Part shown: positions 43,666-51,791 of the stretch, piece after piece
How positions within the stretch are numbered: the stretch's first letter is position 1
Layout of the letters: each line of letters starts with the position of its first letter
Source of the DNA: Pelagisphaera sp964404745
GTDB lineage: Bacteria > Verrucomicrobiota > Verrucomicrobiia > Opitutales > Opitutaceae
NCBI GenBank assembly: GCA_964404745.1
Contig: CAYOLG010000020.1
Span: 1-64,000, forward strand
Length of the DNA: 64,000 bases
Direction of reading: 5' to 3'
The notes under the pieces: model-generated
The model's input: the letters and a program-made list of their open reading frames with translations, nothing else
Databases searched by the model: none
Told to the model about the DNA's origin: nothing
Position numbers and translations under genes: made by a program

Positions 43666-45003
43666 ATGAGCAAAGCCTTAACCCTAGCTATTCTGTTGAT
43701 CGGCAGTTTCACCGCTAAAGCGGCCGATAAACCCAACTTCATAGTCATTCTCACCGATGATCAAAGCTAGGTGGGTTCTTCCTTGCAGATCATCCCTGAC
43801 GATCCACGCACCCGTAGCGACTATTTCAGGACACCGCACATAGAACGCATGGCGGCCATGGGCATGCGGTTCACCCAAGGCTACTCCCCAGCCGCTTCCT
43901 GTTGCCCGACTCGCCGCAGTATCCAAACTGGGCAGACTCCCGCCAGACATGAATACCAGAGAGACCGAGACAACTGGACCACAGCCTACAATGCTCAACT
44001 AAATATTCCTCGAATGTTGAAGGCGGCCGATCCCGACTATCAAACTGCTCATTTCGGAAAATGGGACCATCGGTACGATCGAGTCAGTCCACACCAGCAA
44101 GGATACGATTTTTCGGATGGCTATACCGGAAACTTTACCGGCGGAGCCAAAAACACAGGCGGTCCCGCAGCTACCAAGGACCCAAAACGAATCAATACCA
44201 TCACGGACCAAGCCTTGCACTTCATAGAACGCAATCACGCCCGAGACTTCCCTTTTTATCTGCAGGTATCGCACTATGCAGTGCATCTCGACATCTTCTA
44301 CAACCAGTCGACTTTCGAGCAGATGAAGACGGTCAAACCGGGACGCAAACACAACATGCCCGAGTTCGCGGCCATGACCACGGACATGGATGCCGGCATT
44401 GGACGCATCCTTGACAAGCCCATCGAGTTCGATCTTCTCTAGAACACCTACCTCATTTTTCTCTCCGATAACGGAGGCCGTAACGACATACCGTAAGCCC
44501 CCAAAATCATCGAGCGCCGCAATGCCCCGCTCCGAGACGGAAAACACTCTTTCTACGAAGGCGGCATACGTGTCCCATTCATCGCTCTCGGGCCCGGAAT
44601 CGAAGCCGGCTCGGTTTGCGATGTTCCTGTCTCTGGCGTCGATTCTCTACCCACTTTCGCCGACCTCGCTGGCTATCCTCACCAGCTTCCCAGCAACATA
44701 GATGGAGGCTCTCTAAAATCTGTGCTCATAAATGGAAACGCCGGCATGGTGGAGCGTCCGAATCCCTTTCTCGTCTTTCACCAAGCCGTAGATCGCTCGG
44801 CTTCCTCCGCTATCCGATTAGGCGATTACAAACTGGTCAAAACCTGGAAAAGCGACCGGCTCGAGCTATTCGATCTATCTAAAGACATCTCCGAGGAGAA
44901 CGATCTCTCTCAGCGGATACCGTCCAAGTCGCAAGAACTCCACGAAATGCTGACAGATTATCTAGAGGAAGTTGGAGCCGAAACCCGGCGTACCGAAGGC
45001 TGA
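43666..45003 (+). pseudogene. Sulfatase pseudogene with three in-frame stop codons
   Basis: One unbroken frame from ATG 43666 encodes a sulfatase of about 445 codons, with signal peptide (ALTLAILLIGSFTAKA), PNFIVILTDDQS, formylglycine-type site CCPTRRSIQTGQ, HFGKWDHRYDRVSPHQQGYD, HYAVHLDIFY, FLSDNGG and a normal end. Three nonsense codons interrupt it: TAG 43768 (where relatives have Trp, DDQSWVG), TAG 44440 before NTYLIFLSDNGG and TAA 44494 after RNDIP. There is no frameshift, which indicates recent inactivation. A recoded stop is very unlikely because other genes here use TAG and TAA normally. Confidence 0.85.
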
Positions 45004-45046
45004 ATCTCTGGCTACAAACTGAGGGTCAAAAGTTGGCAATGGATGA

Positions 45047-45676
45047 TTAATGAGGACTAGAGAAGGTAACTCCGAACAGCCGTTTCATTAAGTCCTGAGG
45101 CCTGGTGTCCATGATAAACGCTTGGGCATTGAGCGAGAGGGCCTGAAAGAACCGTCGGGCAGTCGCATTCGTTTTCATAGCTTTTTTCGCCAAATCGCTT
45201 CGATCCGACGGACTGACGCTACCGTAATTGCTTACCGCTTTGTGCAGGTACCATCGTCGAAACGACGGCATGCCGTCCGCTTCCAAAATGGTCGCGAACT
45301 CGCGGTCGACATCCTCTTTAAGTGCAGAATCCAGCAAGCGCGCTTTCATAAGATCCCAGACAGCGTCATGGACTGCGGAAGCCCTGCGAACGTCTTTTGT
45401 GTCTACCGCCGGTCCAGAAGTGCCATCCCGGCCAAAACCTGTTCGAAGGAACAAGATATCACCCTCCAACTCTATCAGGCCCGAAGAGACTCTAGCTCCT
45501 GTATTAAATGAGAGACGATGACTGTAATCCTCCGTCAGAATATATTTGTGTCCGGTGAAGTAAGCGACCGTCGAGGCGAAGTCGCCCTGCTCCGCGACTG
45601 CGACCCCACCGATAATGACCGCAACCATACCTGCAGCTACCCGCGACCAACGACCTTTACACCTTGAGATGAACAT
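45047..45676 (-). CDS. Secreted DUF1353-like protein
   Basis: About 209 residues from ATG 45676, which has GAGG eight nt upstream; an ORF start 35 codons earlier lacks sense. The signal peptide is RVAAGMVAVIIGGVAVAEQG. The stretch GRDGTSGPAVDTKDVRRASAVHDAVWDLMKARLLD, with the AxxHD-x-x-x-x-L pattern, resembles DUF1353, and DREFATILEADGM followed by RRWYLHKAVSNYGS fits that family's end. DUF1353 proteins are found in phages and bacteria with unknown function. Monocistronic and convergent with the sulfatase pseudogene. Confidence 0.45.
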   Translation of the reverse strand: MFISRCKGRWSRVAAGMVAVIIGGVAVAEQGDFASTVAYFTGHKYILTEDYSHRLSFNTGARVSSGLIELEGDILFLRTGFGRDGTSGPAVDTKDVRRASAVHDAVWDLMKARLLDSALKEDVDREFATILEADGMPSFRRWYLHKAVSNYGSVSPSDRSDLAKKAMKTNATARRFFQALSLNAQAFIMDTRPQDLMKRLFGVTFSSPH

Positions 45677-46015
45677 ACCTGAAACCTCGTGTTTCCGACA
45701 TGGATCGGCTCGATAGGCTCCCTTGTGCAGCCTTATCGCAGGGAGGCAGAGCCGTGATTCAGGGACCTTAATATTTATCAACTCGTTGATTGTGAGGGAC
45801 TAAATGATATCTATGGAGGTCAAATGCCTGAGGTTCCAGAGGACTCAGCTACCTTCGCAGGCAATTCAATGTTTCTCATTCTCACAGCCATGATCCGCCA
45901 GTAATGAATTCACCAGCAATCGCCCATCGCCCATTAGCCTCGAGCGAAGATTGTTTACTCTATACGTTCGCCAAATCAGCGAAACGGACCGAAAAAAACT
46001 TCAGTCTGGGAACCT

Positions 46016-47389
46016 CTAGCGGATCTTCCAGCCATCGCGGATAGGACGGCTCAACATTTTATTGGCAGCCACATCGTCAATCACCCGCTCCTTTTGTGGG
46101 TCCCATTCAAGAGAGTCGCGACCCAAGCGGATAGCGATGTTGGCAAGATGGCAAATAGAAATCGACCGGTGGCTGGCCTCGATTGGGGCAGCTGTACGCC
46201 GGCCCGTGTATACGCCATTAATAAAGTCATCGACGTGATTCGTGCTTTTGTAAACCCGAGTTTCACTATCCTGGATACGTTCGCGGCGAAGTTCAGGCGG
46301 ATTCATCTTTATGCTACCTCTTGATACAAAGATACTCTTCCCCTCATCGCCTTCGAAGGTGATTCCATTTTCATGCTCCGAATCATCGGACACGATCATC
46401 CTAACACCATTGGCATACACGCACTCGAAGTGGAACTTAGGGGCCGTGTTGTACAACTCGCTTTCCGATGGTAGCTCAGCCCGAATGTTCTCGATCCTAA
46501 TTGGCCCGCTCCCATCCATATCCATTGCCCATTGAGAGATATCTACATGGTGAGCGCCCCAATCAGTAATCATGCCACCCGAGTAATCGAAATTATGGCG
46601 CCAATTCAAGGGCAGTATGGCCGGCCTATAATCCCGGTGCGGAGCTGGCCCTTGCCAAAAATCGTAGTTCAGTCCCTCCGGCACGGGTTCCAGATCTTTG
46701 CGGCTCGACATTTGATTCCAATCGGAATGCCCGCCAGGCAAGCCAACTCGAACTGTCCTCAGCTTTCCGATACGCTCATTACGCACAAACTCGACCGCCT
46801 CCCGAAAATAGGATTCCGAACGCTGCTGGCTCCCCGTCTGCCAAGTAATCTTATTTCGCCCTACAGCCCGTTCCATGGCCCTGCCTTCGGCAATCGTCAC
46901 CGCCAAAGGCTTTTGTCCGTAAACGTGGATCTTCCGATTGGCGCAGTAGATAGCCATAGCTGCATGCCAATGATCGGGGGTAGAGATGTTGACCGCATCC
47001 ACATCTTCGTTCTCCAGCAGTTCCCGGAAGTCCTCGTATGCCCGACAGCCTCGATACTTGAGACGCCCTTCCGCCGCCGCATAATAGTCGTTTACGATCT
47101 CCATACCGACCAATCGGCCGCCTTCTCTCTCCCCTCGGTATCCATAATTTGGCGAACGGCGATTGACATCGGCAACTGCCACAAGTTGAACCTGATCGTT
47201 ACGCAGGAATCCGGATATCGTTCCGTGGGCAATCGTGCCGAATCCGAAAAAGGCGACGTTGACTCGATTTGACGGAGCCGGTCGTCTACCTAAACCCAAA
47301 GCGCTCGATGGAATGATAGTCGGCAAGGCAAGCCCAGCGGCGGAGGCCTTGATAAAATTGCGGCGAGATATGCTTGGTTTCGGGTTCAT
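46016..47389 (-). CDS. Gfo/Idh/MocA family oxidoreductase, Tat-exported
   Basis: 457 residues. Twin-arginine signal SRRNFIKASAAGLALPTI. The NAD(P)-binding fold reads VNVAFFGFGTIAHGTISGF, with VAVADVNRR, VDAVNISTPDHWHAAMAI and the conserved QKPLAVTIAEGRAM (EKP-like) motif; GGMITDWGAHHVDISQWAMD marks the planctomycete/verrucomicrobial glycan-processing subgroup. These proteins oxidise, or hydrolyse via transient oxidation, sugar units. Its neighbours are sulfatases, so a role in sulfated-glycan breakdown is likely. Confidence 0.9.
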   Translation of the reverse strand: MNPKPSISRRNFIKASAAGLALPTIIPSSALGLGRRPAPSNRVNVAFFGFGTIAHGTISGFLRNDQVQLVAVADVNRRSPNYGYRGEREGGRLVGMEIVNDYYAAAEGRLKYRGCRAYEDFRELLENEDVDAVNISTPDHWHAAMAIYCANRKIHVYGQKPLAVTIAEGRAMERAVGRNKITWQTGSQQRSESYFREAVEFVRNERIGKLRTVRVGLPGGHSDWNQMSSRKDLEPVPEGLNYDFWQGPAPHRDYRPAILPLNWRHNFDYSGGMITDWGAHHVDISQWAMDMDGSGPIRIENIRAELPSESELYNTAPKFHFECVYANGVRMIVSDDSEHENGITFEGDEGKSIFVSRGSIKMNPPELRRERIQDSETRVYKSTNHVDDFINGVYTGRRTAAPIEASHRSISICHLANIAIRLGRDSLEWDPQKERVIDDVAANKMLSRPIRDGWKIR

Positions 47390-47860
47390 TTTGCGTACGA
47401 AAATTGGCGAGTGATTGAAAAACTAGATCAACAGGATCGCCAAAAGCACAAAGTATACCCCTAGTAATCGCAAGTGGAATCCTACTGCAGCTCGTAACCG
47501 AATCATAGCAGGTGCGGCTGGCTTCACCCCGAGATAACAACGAAACTAGACTCAGGCCCTATCGGCATGACTCGCCCGATCAACTTCGGATGGAAAAAGA
47601 ATAGGACAGGCATCTTGCCCGTGTTTTCCCTGCGATCAACAGGTCAGTCGTCGATCTCCGAGCTATGCCTGATACGACTGGAAGCCCTCGCTACTCTTAG
47701 CCAAGCAAGGCGGCCCAGATATTAGGATGCCGCCCACTCGTAGAAATCCCCGGAGCGAGCTCCGAGGCTTCCCATAGGTAGGGATGATCGTCTCGACCCT
47801 CCGAAACTCAAACACGGAGGACCGAGACGGTCCTCCCTGCCATGGAAAACCTGCTGATTC
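47390..47860. other. Spacer with REP-like family A copy 4
   Basis: No gene was found in 470 nt. At 47777-47841 the pair GGTAGGGATGATCGTCTCGACC and GGAGGACCGAGACGGTCCTCC lies downstream of the TauD-like gene, where it could stop transcription or protect the mRNA end. Confidence 0.6.
47777..47841. repeat. REP-like palindrome pair, family A copy 4
   Basis: In this copy the loop dinucleotides of both arms have changed together (GGCTCG to CGTCTCG in one arm, GAGCCG to GAGACGG in the other), so pairing between arms is kept. That suggests the structure, not the exact sequence, is conserved. Confidence 0.7.
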
Positions 47861-48772
47861 CTAAAAGGGTCTATCGCCAGCGATGGTAGATCGGCGCATT
47901 TCCCGGCGGTATCCATCATAGTCATTCAGGGCGTAATGCATGACGCTGCGATTATCCCAAAAGGCTACAGAACCTTTTCTCCAGCGGAAGCGGCAGGTTA
48001 AAGGCTCTTGGCTGGAATGGCGAAACAGGAATTTCAATAAAGGCTCGCTTTCCTCTTCGGTCATCCCCCTGAATCGAAGCGTAAAGGTGCCATTAACAAA
48101 AAGCCCTTTATATCCAGTTTCCGGATGCGTTCTAACTACTGGGTGTTCTACCTCTTCTAGGGCCTTCTCGCTGGTCTCCACTTCCATATTGCGCCAGTGA
48201 ATTTTCGACCGGCCTTGAGGCCCGAACGGTCCTACCGCAGAATGGATAGCGACCATCCCGTCGAGCATCTCTTTCATTCCCGGCGATAGGGCTTCGTACG
48301 CCATGTACTGATTAGCAAACAACGTGTCGCCTCCGTAGGGAGGCACATCGACTCCATAAAGAACCGATCCCAGCGCTGGAGATTCTTGATGAGTAACATC
48401 CGAATGCCAAACGCCGCCGAAATTCCTCCCGGTTTCATCCGCTTCTCTAACCAATCGAATCAGTTCCGGGTAGCCTTTCATCCCTTTGACGAAATCGTGT
48501 TCGTCAAGCTCCCCGAACCGCTTGGAAAACGCGATTTGAGCTTCCGGGCTGAGGTCTTGGTCCCTGAAAAAGATCACCAGATGATCGAGCAGCGCCTGCC
48601 GGATATCGGCTATAACGCCATCGCTCAAAGGCGAAGCAATGTCGATTCCCTCTATCTCTGCCCCCAAGGCTCCAGATACGGGAGCAACTTTAAAATGATC
48701 ATACTCCATCCGCCGGTTGGCCGGGGAATAGGGCTTTTTCATTTCAATAAATCCTTCGCTTTGTTGTACCAT
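47861..48772 (-). CDS. TauD/TfdA-family Fe(II)/2-oxoglutarate dioxygenase
   Basis: 303 residues, cytosolic. The start region PVSGALGAEIEGIDIASPLS and VIFFRDQDLSPEAQIAFSKR are typical. The facial triad is WHSDVTHQ (His, Asp) and the distal His in MHYALNDYDGYRREMRRSTI, with the 2-oxoglutarate-binding Arg there. TauD relatives oxidise taurine, other sulfonates or alkyl sulfates with release of sulfite or sulfate. It begins 19 nt after a sulfatase gene, which favours an organosulfur substrate. Confidence 0.88.
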   Translation of the reverse strand: MVQQSEGFIEMKKPYSPANRRMEYDHFKVAPVSGALGAEIEGIDIASPLSDGVIADIRQALLDHLVIFFRDQDLSPEAQIAFSKRFGELDEHDFVKGMKGYPELIRLVREADETGRNFGGVWHSDVTHQESPALGSVLYGVDVPPYGGDTLFANQYMAYEALSPGMKEMLDGMVAIHSAVGPFGPQGRSKIHWRNMEVETSEKALEEVEHPVVRTHPETGYKGLFVNGTFTLRFRGMTEEESEPLLKFLFRHSSQEPLTCRFRWRKGSVAFWDNRSVMHYALNDYDGYRREMRRSTIAGDRPF

Positions 48773-48791
48773 TTTTTGAATACTTTCTACT

Positions 48792-50180
48792 CTAATTTTC
48801 TATACGGCCCGACAGCTGCTCTGGCTGCGAGTCCGCAGTATCATTTTCGTGTTGTTTAATCAGTTTCAGTAGCCGTTTGACGATCTCAGGATGCGTTGCC
48901 GCAACATCATAGGCTTCAGAAATATCGTGCTCCAAATTGTAAAGCTCTGGTCCGTCCATGGGAGCGACTCGACCATAGTTTATCGGTTCCCGCTGGATCA
49001 CGTGCAATTTCCACGGTCCCGACCGAACCGCATGCAACTCTCCGCGGTTCCAGTAGTGAAACTCATCGCGAGGGCTTTCCGACTGGCCCGCTAAAGTCTG
49101 CGACAAATCGTAACCATCCATCTTCCGGTCCACTGGAGCCTCTACGCCAGCTAGAGCCGCGAAAGTTTCCAGTAAATCTATGGTCGAACCCATTCCATCG
49201 ACAACACCCGGCTTCACGTAGCCCGGCCCCCAGAAAATGGTCGGCACTCGTTGACCGCCCTCGAAGCTCGTTCCTTTACCCGCTCTGAGCGGGCCTGCAG
49301 AGCCGCCATGGGTTTTGAATGCGAGCCAGGGGCCATTGTCGCTCGAAAACACTACAACCGTGTCTTTCTCCAATCCTTCGTCGCGCAACGCGTCTAGAAT
49401 CATCCCCACGCCCCAATCGATCTCCTCGACCGTGTCGCCATAAAGGCCGCGAAGGCTCTTGCCTCGAAATTGCTCGGAAACGAATAGCGGGATATGCACC
49501 ATGGTATGAGCCAAATAGAGAAGGAAGGGCCGGTCTTTGTTTTCCTTGATAAAATCGACCGCCCTTTCGTTGTATCGTTTCGTTATCGTATTCTGATCAG
49601 CCGGACGCTCGATAATTTTCGCCCCGTCCATGAGCGGAACATTGTAGTGCTTGATGTCGGGGTAATAGTTCGGATCGTCAGCATTTTGCCGGTAATTCGG
49701 CCTCCCCGTCACACCGTCCATATCATTTGAATACGGGATACCCCAATAGGAATCGAAGCCTTGAGTCATAGGCAAATGCTTAGGAAGATGTCCCAAGTGC
49801 CATTTGCCAATAGCCGTGGTCGCATAATCTTTTTGCTTCAGGATTTCCGCGATGGTGACCTCGTCTTGAGGCAGGCCGCCCGATGAATCAGGGAAGAGCA
49901 CGACACGCTCTCCTGATGTCATCCCGTTGCGCACCGGGTACCGTCCGGTTAAAAGGCCCGCTCGGCTCGGCGTGCAAACAGGATCCGCCGAATAAAACTG
50001 CGTCCACTTTTGGCCCTCCCGAGCCATGCGATCAAGATGGGGCGTCCGAATTGCTGGGTTGCCGAAGCTACCTAAATCCCCGTAGCCTAGGTCATCGCAA
50101 AATATAATGATAAAATTCGGCGACCTCGCGCTGAGAGACGCTATCAGAAAAGATAGGAGGAGGAGGATGGGGATACGCAT
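48792..50180 (-). CDS. Secreted arylsulfatase-type sulfatase
   Basis: 462 residues from ATG 50180, which starts a compact signal peptide (MRIPILLLLSFLIASLSA); the frame is open 20 codons further upstream. Motifs: IIFCDDLGYGDLGSFG, formylglycine site CTPSRAGLLTGRYP at Cys69, AIGKWHLGHLPKHLP, LYLAHTMVHIPLF, FSSDNGPWL and FEGGQRVPTIFWGPG. It is very similar in plan to the sulfatase gene just upstream, so they are tandem paralogs with perhaps different specificity. It is cotranscribed with the TauD-like gene downstream. Confidence 0.9.
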   Translation of the reverse strand: MRIPILLLLSFLIASLSARSPNFIIIFCDDLGYGDLGSFGNPAIRTPHLDRMAREGQKWTQFYSADPVCTPSRAGLLTGRYPVRNGMTSGERVVLFPDSSGGLPQDEVTIAEILKQKDYATTAIGKWHLGHLPKHLPMTQGFDSYWGIPYSNDMDGVTGRPNYRQNADDPNYYPDIKHYNVPLMDGAKIIERPADQNTITKRYNERAVDFIKENKDRPFLLYLAHTMVHIPLFVSEQFRGKSLRGLYGDTVEEIDWGVGMILDALRDEGLEKDTVVVFSSDNGPWLAFKTHGGSAGPLRAGKGTSFEGGQRVPTIFWGPGYVKPGVVDGMGSTIDLLETFAALAGVEAPVDRKMDGYDLSQTLAGQSESPRDEFHYWNRGELHAVRSGPWKLHVIQREPINYGRVAPMDGPELYNLEHDISEAYDVAATHPEIVKRLLKLIKQHENDTADSQPEQLSGRIEN

Positions 50181-50285
50181 GTCATTCGATTCAAAACGCG
50201 GCTGATTGACTAGCCAACAACCAGTTTTGCATAAATTCATCGCGGCTCAATTCCTAAGTTAACCAGTGTCGCTCGAGCTACTTCC

Positions 50286-51791
50286 CTATCTCCCTATAGG
50301 CCTCACATTTGGCCCTGGATCGCTCCGGGATCCTATGTCCCGACGAGCCGCTTCCGCTAGGCCCTCCAAACGGCCTATCACTTCTGGATACTGGTTCGCC
50401 ACATTCTTTTGCTCACCGACATCGGAATCCAAATCGAATAAGGCTAGTTCAATCGACCTATGCTCGTATTGCCCGTGCACGCCATCCATACCTGGTTGCG
50501 ACGGAACATTGTAATTGTGCGGATACAGCATCTTCCACTTGCCGCTACGAACCCCAACCAGACCATCCGGGCTAAAGTAGTAAAAAGCCTCATGCGGCGA
50601 ACTCGCTCCACTTTCGCCATACATCAAGGGTCGAATATCCTTTCCATCGATTATTCGATCTTGAGGCAGTCGGACGCCGAGCATAGCGGCCAAAGTCGGC
50701 ATTAAGTCCATCGATCCCGCCAGCTCCGAGCAAATCGAACCGCTGGGAATCTTTTCCGGCCAACGCATAACGCAAGGCACTCGAAACCCTCCTTCAAATC
50801 GCGTCCCCTTGCCTTCCCGCAACGGGCCAGCCGAACCTCCATGATTGCCATAGAGCAGCCAAGGACCATTATCGGAAGTAAAGACAAAGAGCGTGTTGTC
50901 ATCGATGTCTAGACGCTCAAGAGCGCTTAGAATCTCGCCCACACTCCAATCGATTTCCGAAATGACATCGCCATAGGTAGTGTCTGTCTTTCCCAAATAT
51001 TTGTTCGAAGCATACAGCGGGACATGGGGCATGGGATGAGGGAGGTAAATGAAGAACGGACGCTCTTGATTCTTTACGATAAACGACACCGCCCGTTCAG
51101 TAAACCAAGTTGTCAACTGAACCTGCTCCTTAGGCTGTATCGCTGGATTCAGAACCTCTTCGCCCTCCATCAATGGCAAATCCGGAAAATTGTAGCGAGG
51201 ATCCGGATGGTAGGGCCACATGTCATTGGAATAAGGAATCCCGAACCATTCATCGAACCCCTGGCTAGTAGGCAAAAACTTCGGCAAATGCCCCAAATGC
51301 CACTTGCCGAACATAGCGGTAGCGTAACCCTTCTGCTTGAGAACTTCGGCAATGGTCAATTCGTCCGGGTTCAATCCTGTTATTGAAGTGGGACCAAAGT
51401 TGCCAGGAATGCCTATCCGCAAAGGATAGCAGCCAGTCATCAGCGTGGCCCTCGAAGGAGAACAAAAGGACTGCCCTACGTGAAAATCAGTGAAGGCCAT
51501 TCCTTCGGCCGCCAACCGATCCAAATTAGGCGTTTCATATCCCTTCGCTCCAAAGGGCCCAATATCCGCATAGCCCATGTCATCGCAGAACATGATGATT
51601 ACGTTGGGCAAGGCGGCTGTAACAGAGGCGGACGAAATGATTACCAAGAAGATAAGTATCGCCAACTCTGTCAGTGTAGGAGCGGCTTTACGCCGCGATC
51701 CCCTGTCCAGAAAAAATCGCGGCCTGAAGCCGCTCCTACGGTTCGCGAGCCAAAACAAACCGATTCGTCTACTCACTTCTCCCCTTTCCAT
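50286..51791 (-). CDS. Secreted arylsulfatase-type sulfatase with REP-encoded N-terminus
   Basis: 501 residues from ATG 51791, which overlaps the end of the upstream cytochrome gene by 19 nt. Catalytic motifs are complete: IIMFCDDMGYADIGPFG, CSPSRATLMTGCYP at Cys110, MFGKWHLGHLPKFLP, IYLPHPMPHVPLY, FTSDNGPWLLYGNHG and FEGGFRVPCVMRWP. Residues about 20-40 are encoded by a REP-like palindrome (51676-51739), giving a basic stretch before the hydrophobic signal ELAILIFLVIISSASVTA. A CTG or TTG near 51665-51674 could be an original start. The paired REP probably inserted at the 5' end and was absorbed into the frame. Confidence 0.88.
   Translation of the reverse strand: MERGEVSRRIGLFWLANRRSGFRPRFFLDRGSRRKAAPTLTELAILIFLVIISSASVTAALPNVIIMFCDDMGYADIGPFGAKGYETPNLDRLAAEGMAFTDFHVGQSFCSPSRATLMTGCYPLRIGIPGNFGPTSITGLNPDELTIAEVLKQKGYATAMFGKWHLGHLPKFLPTSQGFDEWFGIPYSNDMWPYHPDPRYNFPDLPLMEGEEVLNPAIQPKEQVQLTTWFTERAVSFIVKNQERPFFIYLPHPMPHVPLYASNKYLGKTDTTYGDVISEIDWSVGEILSALERLDIDDNTLFVFTSDNGPWLLYGNHGGSAGPLREGKGTRFEGGFRVPCVMRWPEKIPSGSICSELAGSMDLMPTLAAMLGVRLPQDRIIDGKDIRPLMYGESGASSPHEAFYYFSPDGLVGVRSGKWKMLYPHNYNVPSQPGMDGVHGQYEHRSIELALFDLDSDVGEQKNVANQYPEVIGRLEGLAEAARRDIGSRSDPGPNVRPIGR
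51676..51739. repeat. REP-like palindrome pair, family B
   Basis: GTAGGAGCGGCTTTACGCCG and the reverse-oriented CGCGGCCTGAAGCCGCTCC...TAC bracket a short loop. The AGGAGCGGCTT...GCCGCGA type is widespread in bacteria. The copy at 27522-27585 is related. It lies inside the sulfatase reading frame. Confidence 0.75.

Noticed and set aside
43768..44496. Stop-codon recoding (for example pyrrolysine or Trp read-through) in the sulfatase
   Set aside because: Both TAG and TAA are involved and neighbouring genes end with these codons normally, so a pseudogene is simpler.
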